From the NCBI GenBank assembly GCA_964505325.1, contig CAZDHT010000010.1:1-44093 (forward strand): a stretch of 44,093 bases of DNA, in the 5' to 3' direction. Below are positions 23,033 through 30,812 of this stretch, one piece after another (position 1 is the first letter of the stretch; the number at the start of each line of letters is the position of its first letter). The position numbers were made by a program, and so were the translations under genes. The DNA is from CAZDHT01 sp964505325. GTDB lineage: Bacteria > Planctomycetota > PUPC01. Under the pieces are notes generated by a model. The model was given only the letters and a program-made list of their open reading frames with translations, made no database searches and had not been told where the DNA came from.

Positions 23033-23118
23033 CGGGGACAGATAACTTTTTTCGCCGGGCGAATCCGCTCCGCGCAATGCTTGTCCGTTGTCCGGCGAAA
23101 GAAAGTTATCTGTCCCCG
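23033..23118. repeat. 86-base near-perfect inverted repeat (long hairpin)
   Basis: The left arm starts CGGGGACAGATAACTTT (from 23033) and continues into TTTCGCCGG; the right arm (23092-23118) is its reverse complement with one extra base. The arms, about 26 bases each, surround a 33-base loop. It sits between the start of the radical SAM gene and the stop of the VWA gene, both on the minus strand. It resembles small non-autonomous palindromic (REPIN/MITE-like) elements. Confidence 0.75.
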
Positions 23119-23175
23119 GTTTCCCCGCGTTCCCCGGTTTTTCATTTTTCCGTGTTCCCTTTTCCCGCTTTCCGC

Positions 23176-25542
23176 CTAAGCGAGACCCTTTCGCTTCCGC
23201 ACGATCCACTCGACACAGAGCAGCCCGCCCAGCGCGAAGTACATGTACATGTTGTCCCACAGGCGCCTGTACGTGTCGACCACCTTCTTGCCGATGTCGG
23301 CGCCGTCAAGGACCTTCTGGAAGGCCTGAGAAGCGTCTTCCCTTTCGAAAGACGCGCCGCCGGTGACCGCGGCCACCTGTGCCAACAGCTTCGGGTCCGC
23401 CCCTGGATTCTCGTTCTCGATGTCGATTTCCTGGACCACGAACCTCGTCTTTGCTTCGAGGTCCTTCTCGCCCTTGGCCTTGGCCGATTCGGGGATCCGG
23501 GCGGTGACCGTGATCTCGTACGCGCCGCTCTTCTTCATCGGCTCGGGCAGGCCGAGCACGTGTTGTCCTGGGCGGTCGGCAATGCGCATGTTGATCTTCA
23601 TGCCCGGCCCCGAGATGACAGCGGAGATCCTGGCGTTCTCGACCTTCTTGCCGCTCGCCCGGACGGTCAGGACGGGGGTGTCGCCGGTGAGGTAGCGCAG
23701 CCGGTCGGTCTCACACCATATTCCGCCGCCGACGCCTCCGTAGCCGCTCTTGGTGAGCCACTGCACGAGCTGGCGCCAGAACGCCTTGTGATATCGCGCG
23801 AACTTGCCTTGGTTGAAAATCCAGCGCCATGTGGTGTCAGCGGCGAACACCGCCGTTCGGCCCTTCTCGTAGTTCTGCACCACCAGGATGGGATCGTTGC
23901 CGGGCGTCCGGACGAGCACCCGGGCGGCCGGCTTGACGCCGGTCACTTTCGTGTAGCCGGAGAGAGGCGGGAGCGATTCCCAGATCTTCCTGGTCTCTTC
24001 GGTGGGGCCGAACGCAAGGATGTTGTGCTCGAGGCCGTCCTCGGTGGGCACGACGCGCAGCGCGTCCAGCGTCTGAGCGTCGCTCTCCTTCACGTCGACG
24101 GGCAGCACCTGGGCGACGGGGGTCGAGCCGTAGCCGCCGGGCCCAAGCGTGTTGAAGCCTCCGATCATCAGGAGCGCCCCGCCGTCGGCGACGAACTTCT
24201 TGATCCGCGCCAACTGCGACGGCGTGAACCGGTCGGCGGGAATGTCTCCTAGCACGATGAGGCTGAGGTCGGCCCAGTCCTTCTCCTGTCCGGGCAGGAG
24301 CTTGGAGCTGTCGGACTCGCCGGCGAGGAACGCATTGACCGCCATGAGCTTGATGTTGGCTGCGGCGGCGATCGCGCGCCGCAGGAACTTGTACTCCCAC
24401 CGCACCTCGCCTTCGACCAGGAGAACTCGAAGGGCGGACTTGGAGGCGCGGACGAAGATCTCCTTGGTGTTGTTCCGAACGTTGGCGTCTTTGTCCGCCG
24501 GGGTCACGGTCGCGACGAGTCGCTTGATCCCCTCCCTCTCCGGCTGATACTCGAATTCAACGTCCTCGGTCTTGCCGGGTTTTGGCGTGGTGATCTGTTG
24601 GGTCCGGTGAAAGCTGGGCTCGCCCTTGGCGCCGGAATCCTCGCCGCTCTTGTCATAGGCCTTCAGCGTCACGTTGATCGGCGCGTTTACCTCCGGCCCG
24701 TCGTAGGCGGCCCGGACCGTGACCACGGCGATGTTGTCGACGAAGACGCGCTCCGGGCAATCGAAGGTCTGAATGGAGCTGTCGGCGAAGACGGAGGAGC
24801 CCTTCGCCGCGCCAAGGCACACGGCGAAGACAGGTACGCCGAGTTGTTTCGCTGCACGGATGGGGTCGACCTGGCCGTTGTTACGGCCGTCGGAGAGGAG
24901 CACGATTCCCGCGGTCGGCGCGCCGCGCAGGTCGCGCATCACCTCGGCGAACGCGTGGCCGAGGTTAGTCCGGGCTCCGGAGGGCGCTTCGGGCCTGGTC
25001 TCCGCCCGTTGGAACGTCCCGGCAAAAGTGGCGAAACGGTAGTCGCACTTCTGCCTGATTTTGTTGATCCTGTTGACGTTGTCGTCCAGAATTGCTTTGA
25101 GGGCTTCGTAGCGAGAACCCTCGGGCGGGCAGTCCTTGGCCTCCATCGAAGTGGAGATGTCGGCGAGAACGACGGCGCACGCCTGATACTCGGTGACGTG
25201 CTCAAAAGCCAGCCGCGGCCGCAACAGGCAGACGATGATCAGCAAGAAGACGATTATTCGCGCCGCCGCGAGCAGCGCGCGGAGCCTCCCGGGAAGCGGC
25301 TGTTCCGTGTCCTTGTATGCCTCGATCACCAGCCACGGCACGGCAACCAGAGATGCGAGCAGGCTCCAGACCTTACCGAGGACCAGGACCGGCGCGCAGG
25401 CGATCACACCGGCTCCGATCAGGAGCCGCGGGCCGAGGGCGCTGAACGGCCGACGCCGGGAGAGCATGTACGAGAGCCAGAGAATCGCGACGCAGACGCC
25501 GGCGTCGAACAGGATCGACCAGGATGGATTGAAACTCAGCAT
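23176..25542 (-). CDS. membrane protein with von Willebrand A and glutamine-amidotransferase-like domains
   Basis: A 788-residue protein. The N-terminus has four hydrophobic segments (residues about 10-27, 38-56, 58-73, 88-106), followed by a von Willebrand A domain with the metal-site motif DISTS (in VVLADISTSME) and GIVLLSDGRNNG. Then come Ig-like strands (NVTLKAYDKSG, DVEFEYQP), a region like class I glutamine amidotransferases without its catalytic cysteine (ALRVLLVEGEVRWEYKFL, GALLMIGGFNTLGPGGY, TAVFAADTTWRW), further beta modules and a final membrane helix (MYMYFALGGLLCVEWIV). The arrangement is a well-known uncharacterised family next to BatA-like proteins; here none of the partners (MoxR ATPase, DUF58) is present. 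Function unknown; probably senses or organises envelope proteins. It starts 59 bases after hflX on the same strand. Confidence 0.85.
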   Translation of the reverse strand: MLSFNPSWSILFDAGVCVAILWLSYMLSRRRPFSALGPRLLIGAGVIACAPVLVLGKVWSLLASLVAVPWLVIEAYKDTEQPLPGRLRALLAAARIIVFLLIIVCLLRPRLAFEHVTEYQACAVVLADISTSMEAKDCPPEGSRYEALKAILDDNVNRINKIRQKCDYRFATFAGTFQRAETRPEAPSGARTNLGHAFAEVMRDLRGAPTAGIVLLSDGRNNGQVDPIRAAKQLGVPVFAVCLGAAKGSSVFADSSIQTFDCPERVFVDNIAVVTVRAAYDGPEVNAPINVTLKAYDKSGEDSGAKGEPSFHRTQQITTPKPGKTEDVEFEYQPEREGIKRLVATVTPADKDANVRNNTKEIFVRASKSALRVLLVEGEVRWEYKFLRRAIAAAANIKLMAVNAFLAGESDSSKLLPGQEKDWADLSLIVLGDIPADRFTPSQLARIKKFVADGGALLMIGGFNTLGPGGYGSTPVAQVLPVDVKESDAQTLDALRVVPTEDGLEHNILAFGPTEETRKIWESLPPLSGYTKVTGVKPAARVLVRTPGNDPILVVQNYEKGRTAVFAADTTWRWIFNQGKFARYHKAFWRQLVQWLTKSGYGGVGGGIWCETDRLRYLTGDTPVLTVRASGKKVENARISAVISGPGMKINMRIADRPGQHVLGLPEPMKKSGAYEITVTARIPESAKAKGEKDLEAKTRFVVQEIDIENENPGADPKLLAQVAAVTGGASFEREDASQAFQKVLDGADIGKKVVDTYRRLWDNMYMYFALGGLLCVEWIVRKRKGLA

Positions 25543-25601
25543 GCCCCAGGCTTCGAGTGTCGTGTTGCTTCCGCTCGGTGCTCGCGCACACGAACTGTAG
25601 A

Positions 25602-26891
25602 CTAATCTCTGATGTCGACGGACTCCGTCATCCGTTTGAGCCGTCCGAGCAACTGCCGGTCGATCATCGCGGCGATTTCCACTCGGCCGTCGCGTTCGGC
25701 CTCCTCGATGACGTTTGCGTTGCCGCGCATGAAAGAGAGCACTTTGCCGTCGCCGGGGCCAACAGAGACTCTCACCTCGGCGAACCGATGCGACATGTAC
25801 GTGGCGACTCGCTCGCGGATTCTGTCGAGCCCGTTGCGCTTCAGGGCAGACACCAGTACGTGGTCAGGACGCCGGTTCTGAAGCGCCAGCAGCCGCGCCG
25901 GGTCGTCCACGGCGTCGATCTTGTTGAGGACGGTCAGTTGCGGCCGGTCGGCGCAGCCCAGCTCCCCCAGCACCTCTTTCACGTTCTCCATCTGCTCTTC
26001 GCAGTGCGGGTGGCTGGCGTCGGCGACGTGCAGGAGCAGGTCGGCGCGGGTCGCCTCTTCCAGGGTGGCGTGGAAGGACGCGATGAGGTGATGCGGGAGA
26101 CGGCGGATGAAGCCGACGGTATCGCTCAGCACGGCGAACCGGTTCTTCTGCACTTCCCACCGGACCGACTTGGTGTCCAGCGTGGCGAAGAGCTGGTCCT
26201 CGACGAGCACCCCGGCGCCGGTCAGTGCGTTCATCAGGGTGGACTTGCCTGCGTTGGTGTACCCGACCAGAGAAATGGCGAAGGCGGATTCGCGGGCCTT
26301 GACCTGCCGCTCGATACGCTTCTGGATGGCCTTGAGGTCGCGCTTGACCTTGTCGTGCCGCCTTCGGACCAGCCGGCGGTCGGTTTCAAGCTGGGTCTCA
26401 CCAGGCCCACGGGTTCCGATGGCGCCCTCAGGCCGCTCGAAATGCGTCCACAACCCGACGAGGCGCGGAAAGAGGTATTCCAACTGGGCCAGCTCGACCT
26501 GGAGTTTCGCCTGCTTGGTTCGCGCGTGCAGGGCAAAGATATCCAGGATGAGTTCGCTACGGTCGATCGCTTTGGCGTCGAGCAGCCGCTCGAGGTTCCG
26601 GACCTGCGCCGCGGTGAGGTCATGGTCGCAGATGACCGCGTCGGCCTCCGTGGCGGCGATGAGCGAGCGGACCTCTTCTGCCTTGCCGGAGCCGATATAA
26701 GTCGCCGCATTGAAGTGCGCGGCGCGCTGGGACACCACCCCGACGACTTCCGCCCCCGCTGTCTCCGCCAGCAGGCGGAGCTCGCCGAGCGGATTCTCCC
26801 GGTCCGCCACGGAGCCGGGAAGGATCAGGCCGAGCAGTATGACGCGCTCCTTGCGCCGATCCGGATCGACGCGCTTGCGATGCTTCATCAT
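25602..26891 (-). CDS. hflX: GTPase HflX, ribosome-associated
   Basis: A 429-residue GTPase. The N-terminal HflX domain includes EVVGVVSQRAAHFNAATYIG and GSGKAEEV, the linker coiled coil contains GTRGPGETQLETDRRLVR, and the G domain has GYTNAGKST (G1), the HflX-typical LFATLDTKSV, DTVGFIRRLPH (G3) and NKID (G4). HflX splits stalled 70S ribosomes and, in some bacteria, acts in heat or antibiotic stress. The start is one of two adjacent ATGs (26891, 26888); no Shine-Dalgarno is present, and a nearly consensus promoter (26896-26924) ends four bases before the first ATG, pointing to leaderless translation. A short C-terminal domain follows (KVLSFMRGNANVIEEAERDGRVEI). Confidence 0.95.
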   Translation of the reverse strand: MMKHRKRVDPDRRKERVILLGLILPGSVADRENPLGELRLLAETAGAEVVGVVSQRAAHFNAATYIGSGKAEEVRSLIAATEADAVICDHDLTAAQVRNLERLLDAKAIDRSELILDIFALHARTKQAKLQVELAQLEYLFPRLVGLWTHFERPEGAIGTRGPGETQLETDRRLVRRRHDKVKRDLKAIQKRIERQVKARESAFAISLVGYTNAGKSTLMNALTGAGVLVEDQLFATLDTKSVRWEVQKNRFAVLSDTVGFIRRLPHHLIASFHATLEEATRADLLLHVADASHPHCEEQMENVKEVLGELGCADRPQLTVLNKIDAVDDPARLLALQNRRPDHVLVSALKRNGLDRIRERVATYMSHRFAEVRVSVGPGDGKVLSFMRGNANVIEEAERDGRVEIAAMIDRQLLGRLKRMTESVDIRD

Positions 26892-26895
26892 GTGG

Positions 26896-26924
26896 ATTAT
26901 AAGACGGCTCAGAGGCGGAGTCAA
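26896..26924 (-). promoter_or_regulatory. near-consensus sigma-70 promoter of hflX, leaderless
   Basis: Minus strand: TTGACT (26924-26919), exactly 17 bases, consensus TATAAT (26901-26896). Four bases (CCAC) separate the -10 from ATGATG, so the transcript must start on or within a few bases of the start codon. Confidence 0.8.
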
Positions 26925-27137
26925 ACAGGCGAGCCGACAAACACTACCCTGCAAAGTTGGAGGCTGTGTACCCTCTCGGCGGGCGGCCAAGACATCTGAG
27001 GTGCTTGTCCTGTGCTATGGGCTGGCAGGAACAGACGCCGACGGTTGTGAACCGACCAGGAGCACGGCTAGTCTCCCCGTGTCTCCCCCCAATTCTCGCG
27101 ACTGACCCGGGCGCAGAAGCTGCTAGACGGGCGGGCC

Positions 27138-27428
27138 CTACGCGAGCGCCTGGATCTTCTCCTTCATCACCCGCCCGGCCTTGAACTTGACCGACGCGCG
27201 GGGCGGAACATCCACCGTCTCTTTGGTGCGCGGATTCCTTGCCTTGTGGCCGCCGCGCGTCCGCGTCTCCAACACACCGAAGTCCCGCAGCTCAATCCGG
27301 TTACCCTGACTGAGTTCCTCGATGATCTGGTCAAGAAACGACTGCACAGCGTCGCGGGCGGCGTTTTGCTGGCAGCTACATTTCTTGGCCACAGCGCACA
27401 CCAAGTCTCTCTTGGTCACCGTAGCCAT
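27138..27428 (-). CDS. HU/IHF-family histone-like DNA-binding protein
   Basis: A 96-residue HU-family protein: TKRDLVCAVAKK at the N-terminus, the dimer helix DAVQSFLDQIIEELSQGNRIELRDFGVLE, and the DNA-wrapping arm with the usual RxPRTKE core (KARNPRTKETVDVPPRASVKFKAG). The proline at the arm tip is present. The start is ATG 27428 with AGGGGG a few bases upstream. It binds and bends DNA as a dimer. It lies downstream of rpsA on the same strand, an order also found for rpsA and ihfB in proteobacteria, but has its own strong promoter 75-103 bases upstream. An unusual detail is the CSCQQN sequence in helix 1-2, adding two cysteines. HU cannot be separated from IHF by eye. Confidence 0.93.
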   Translation of the reverse strand: MATVTKRDLVCAVAKKCSCQQNAARDAVQSFLDQIIEELSQGNRIELRDFGVLETRTRGGHKARNPRTKETVDVPPRASVKFKAGRVMKEKIQALA

Positions 27429-27502
27429 GAAATTTCCCCCTCTAGAAAAGGGCCGCACTGACCGACTGGATATTTCGCTCTCAAGTCTAAGCAGGCCAAC
27501 TA

Positions 27503-27531
27503 ATTATAGCACCGGACCGCCCGTTCGTCAA
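27503..27531 (-). promoter_or_regulatory. sigma-70-type promoter of the HU gene
   Basis: Minus strand: TTGACG (27531-27526), 17 bases, consensus TATAAT (27508-27503). The start near 27496 gives a leader of about 68 bases. Confidence 0.75.
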
Positions 27532-27643
27532 ATGGAACCGGAGACATAATTTGCGGCACGCGCGCGCGAGCGCGCCAGAGAGAACCACGCCCGAAAGCGC
27601 TTGAAGCAACGGATGTTACGCCCCAGATGTGCGCCGGCCGCTC

Positions 27644-29557
27644 TCAGGCCTGCGGGCCGCCGGTCTCTTTGTCAGTTGCCTCCCCCATATCTGCTTGCGA
27701 ATCAAGAGGTTCGGGCTCTGCTTCCTGTGGTTCCGCCGGCTGGACCGCTTCTGGCTCCGGCGGCTCCGCCGCAGTTGCCTGTGGCTCGGCGGTTTGCTCG
27801 GGCGCGCTGGCGGACGGCGGTAGGACGGTCTGGCCAAACGGCGCGGCCTTGGCGCTCTCTGGGATGGGTCGTTCGCCCGCTTCCTGGACCGAGCCCGCCT
27901 CGGCCCCCTCCGCCGCGACGTCTCGCATGCTGAGCCCGATTTTCCGCTCCTTCGGGTCGACCCGGATGATCCGCACCTCGATCTCCTCGTCCGTCTTGAC
28001 GACCTCTTCGGGAGTCTGCACCTTTCTGTCGGCCAGCTCGGATACGTGCAGAAGTCCCTCCAGCCCCTTCTCCAACTCGACGAATACGCCGAAGTTGGTC
28101 ACCTTGGTCACCCTGCCCTTTACGACATCGCCGACCACGAACTTGCCTGGGATGCGGTCGAGCCACGGGTCAGGCGTAAGCTGTTTCATGCCCAGGGCGA
28201 CCCGCTTCTTCTCCTGGTCCACCGACAGAACGATGGCCTCGACCTTCTCGTTCTTCTTGACGACCTCGGACGGATGGTTGATCTTCTGGGTCCACGAGAT
28301 GTCCGACACGTGCAGCAGCCCGTCGATGCCCTCCTCGATCTCCACGAACGCCCCGTAGTTGGTCATGTTACGGACGCGACCCTTGATGATGGTGCCCTTC
28401 GGATACTTCTGCTCCACCAGCGTCCATGGGTTCACCTCGGTCTGTTTCATGCCGAGCGAGATTTCCTGCTTGCCCTTGTTGATGCCCAACACCACGACAT
28501 CGACCATGTCCCCGATGGCCACCACCTCGGAAGGATGGGTGACACGGCGCGTCCACGACATCTCCGAGATATGGACCAGGCCCTCGACCCCCTCCTCGAG
28601 CTTGACAAACGCGCCGTAGCTCATCACGTTCACCACCTGGCCGCGGACCTTGCTGCCGACGGGGTATTTGACCTCGACGTCCTCCCATGGGCTGGGCTGT
28701 TTCTGCTTGAGGCCGAGCGAGATGCGTTCACGTTCCCGGTCGATGTTGAGGATCATGATCTCGACCTCATCGTCGATCGCCACCATCTCCGACGGATGAC
28801 TGATGCGGCCCCAGCTCATGTCGGTGATGTGCAGCAGGCCGTCGATGCCGCCCAGGTCCACGAAGGCGCCGAAGTCGGTGATGTTCTTCACCTGCCCCTT
28901 GCGGAGCTGGCCGACCTCGATCTCCTCCATCAGCGCCTCTTTCATCTTCTCCCGCTCTTCTTCGATCACGCGGCGGCGGGAGACGACGATGTTGCGTCGG
29001 GACGTGTCGATCTTGATGATCTTGCACTCGATGGTCTGCCCGATGTAGCGGGCGATGTCGCCGGATCGGCGAATCGACACCTGTGATGCGGGCAGGAACA
29101 CGGGCACGCCGATGTCGACCAGCAGCCCGCCCTTGATCTTACGCATCACGCGGCCCCGGACGATGTCTCCTTCCGAGTTCGTCTCGATGACCCGCTCCCA
29201 GCCGCGGATGCGGTCGGCCTTCCGTTTCGACAGAGCGACCAGGCCGGAGTCGTCCTCCACGCCTTCCAGCAGCACTTCAATCGTTGCACCCACTTCGGGC
29301 ACGGGTCCCTCGAACTCCGACGCCTGGATGATCCCCTCGGACTTGTACCCCACGTCGACAATGATATCATCGCCGTGCACGTTGATGACACGACCATTGA
29401 TGATCTTGTTCACCTCGAAGTTCTGCATCGAGGCTTCATACAGTTGGTTCTCGCCGTCTTCCTTCTCGTGGGCGTCCGCGAAGGCCGCCTCGACCTCGCG
29501 TTCGATTTCCTCTTTGTCCCCGTCCAGTTCCTTGATCAGGTCTTTGCCAGTAGACAT
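27644..29557 (-). CDS. rpsA: 30S ribosomal protein S1
   Basis: A 637-residue S1 with six S1/OB-fold RNA-binding domains: INGRVINVHGDDIIVDVGYKS, RGRVMRKIKGGLLVDIGV, KGQVKNITDFGAFVDLG, RGQVVNVMSYGAFVKLEEG, KGRVRNMTNYGAFVEIEEG and KGRVTKVTNFGVFVELEKG. The first two bind the ribosome in known S1 proteins and the last four mRNA. A proline/glutamate/alanine-rich tail of about 80 residues after the sixth domain is probably disordered. It helps the 30S subunit load structured messages. The start ATG at 29557 has a weak Shine-Dalgarno, as is common for rpsA, whose translation is autoregulated. A promoter 160-190 bases upstream leaves a long leader. Confidence 0.97.
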   Translation of the reverse strand: MSTGKDLIKELDGDKEEIEREVEAAFADAHEKEDGENQLYEASMQNFEVNKIINGRVINVHGDDIIVDVGYKSEGIIQASEFEGPVPEVGATIEVLLEGVEDDSGLVALSKRKADRIRGWERVIETNSEGDIVRGRVMRKIKGGLLVDIGVPVFLPASQVSIRRSGDIARYIGQTIECKIIKIDTSRRNIVVSRRRVIEEEREKMKEALMEEIEVGQLRKGQVKNITDFGAFVDLGGIDGLLHITDMSWGRISHPSEMVAIDDEVEIMILNIDRERERISLGLKQKQPSPWEDVEVKYPVGSKVRGQVVNVMSYGAFVKLEEGVEGLVHISEMSWTRRVTHPSEVVAIGDMVDVVVLGINKGKQEISLGMKQTEVNPWTLVEQKYPKGTIIKGRVRNMTNYGAFVEIEEGIDGLLHVSDISWTQKINHPSEVVKKNEKVEAIVLSVDQEKKRVALGMKQLTPDPWLDRIPGKFVVGDVVKGRVTKVTNFGVFVELEKGLEGLLHVSELADRKVQTPEEVVKTDEEIEVRIIRVDPKERKIGLSMRDVAAEGAEAGSVQEAGERPIPESAKAAPFGQTVLPPSASAPEQTAEPQATAAEPPEPEAVQPAEPQEAEPEPLDSQADMGEATDKETGGPQA

Positions 29558-29723
29558 AAGCCGATTCCCAATGCGTTAGATGCTCCAACAGCCCGCTCTG
29601 CCGGTTCCTCCACGGCGGAGAAAACACCCCGTGCACGGAGAAGTACCCAGGGATTGCCCCACGGCAGGCAGACCGCGCGCACGCATGGCCAGGCAGGCCA
29701 CGTGCGGCGCCTCCTGAGTTCTT

Positions 29724-29751
29724 ATGATACGCAAGCCGCCTTGATAGTCAA
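29724..29751 (-). promoter_or_regulatory. sigma-70-type promoter of rpsA
   Basis: Minus strand: TTGACT (29751-29746), 16 bases, TATCAT (29729-29724). The start near 29717 gives a leader of about 160 bases, long enough for an autoregulatory structure. Confidence 0.6.
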
Positions 29752-29780
29752 GAACTTATCGCCGGCCTCGTTACGCCCCT

Positions 29781-30617
29781 CTACGCCCGTCCGTCTTCCC
29801 CATGGAGCCAGCGCAGCCCGCCGGGCCATCCCTGCGAGGACATCGTGAGGATGGAGCGATAGTAGCCGTTCAGGCCGCTCGCCGCGTAATCGTACTTCCC
29901 CCGATCCCAGACGAAGTAGTTCGAGACCGCCGCTTCCCGGAACTGGCCCGGTACTGTGTAGAGGGTCGTTTCGTCTCGGTAGTGCGCCTTGACAAGGTCC
30001 GGCTGCATCATCAGGTCGTGCGTGGTCGCGGGCCTCGGGGCTGAACTCGTCGAAGCCCGGCTGTCGAGGTGATGGTAGATGACGTTGGTGGTCGGATCGA
30101 CGGCGCCCCACACACCGCCACGGTAGACCTCAATGATAACGTGGCCGCTGTAAGCCTGGCCGATGTTGGCCAGCATGACGAGCCGCGCGGGCAAGCCGGC
30201 TATCTGGCACATCGCACAGCCGACGCGGGCGACGTCCGTGCACCAGTCCGAGCCCCGTTCGATGATCTGCTCTTCCGTCCCTCCCACGCGCATGTTATCG
30301 AGGTCATCAGGATCCATCTCCGCGCCCAGCCCGGCGCAGAACCGGGCGACGCCCTTGATGCGGGCCTCATCGGATGACCGATCCGGGCAGGCCTGCGCGA
30401 CGTGGCGCTCAAGAACCGGCCGGTCGCCAGGCTGGTACTTGACCTCGAGCGGGCTGTACTCGCCGTACAAATAGTCGGCGGTCTCATCGCACAGCCGGAT
30501 CATCTGATCGAACAATGCACAATCGACCGAGCCCGGCGCGTGCGAATCGTTCTCGAACATCGACTGATACGCCCGCCCAAACACCCCGATGCCCACGTAC
30601 TCCGAAAGATTGCGCAT
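29781..30617 (-). CDS. transglutaminase-like cysteine protease-fold protein
   Basis: A 278-residue protein with the transglutaminase-like core: catalytic Cys126 in RGSDWCTDVARVGCAMCQIAG, then GLPARLVMLAN, His159 in YSGHVIIEVY and Asp174 in GGVWGAVDPTTN. The order and spacing fit an active or recently active cysteine enzyme, in bacteria usually a peptidase rather than a cross-linker. No signal peptide is seen. The start is ATG 30617 (GGGGGAC eight bases upstream); longer frames upstream are unsupported. The C-terminal 90 residues are aromatic and unassigned. It is divergent from the sulfatase gene and has its own promoter at 30659-30687. The substrate is unknown. Confidence 0.85.
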   Translation of the reverse strand: MRNLSEYVGIGVFGRAYQSMFENDSHAPGSVDCALFDQMIRLCDETADYLYGEYSPLEVKYQPGDRPVLERHVAQACPDRSSDEARIKGVARFCAGLGAEMDPDDLDNMRVGGTEEQIIERGSDWCTDVARVGCAMCQIAGLPARLVMLANIGQAYSGHVIIEVYRGGVWGAVDPTTNVIYHHLDSRASTSSAPRPATTHDLMMQPDLVKAHYRDETTLYTVPGQFREAAVSNYFVWDRGKYDYAASGLNGYYRSILTMSSQGWPGGLRWLHGEDGRA

Positions 30618-30658
30618 TCTCCCGGTCCCCCGGCGAAGGTCCCATGTGGCTCGGCGAT

Positions 30659-30687
30659 ATTGTACCCCACGCGGATGGCCCGGACAA
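30659..30687 (-). promoter_or_regulatory. sigma-70-type promoter of the transglutaminase-like gene
   Basis: Minus strand: TTGTCC (30687-30682), 17 bases, TACAAT (30664-30659). The predicted start is near 30652. Confidence 0.6.
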
Positions 30688-30742
30688 CTCCCTTCAGGCC
30701 ACCCGCCAACACCAAGAGCGCCGCCCACTCTTGGGAAACATC

Positions 30743-30771
30743 TTGCGGAACCTGCGGCGAACAGGTAGATT
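30743..30771 (+). promoter_or_regulatory. probable sigma-70-type promoter of the sulfatase cluster
   Basis: TTGCGG (30743-30748), 17 bases, TAGATT (30766-30771). The start near 30778 gives a leader of about 35 bases. Confidence 0.4.
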
Positions 30772-30812
30772 GCCGGAAACCGTCACTCTTGATACTTTGT
30801 GTGGAGCGCACC

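Noticed and set aside
26925..27137. Possible small RNA or riboswitch between hflX promoter and HU stop
   Set aside because: No known riboswitch core, no terminator with U-tract and no clear stem pattern could be seen on either strand.
27545..27580. CG-rich alternating stretch (CGCGCGCGAGCGCG) after rpsA as terminator
   Set aside because: The alternating sequence can pair in many registers and no U-tract follows on the minus strand.
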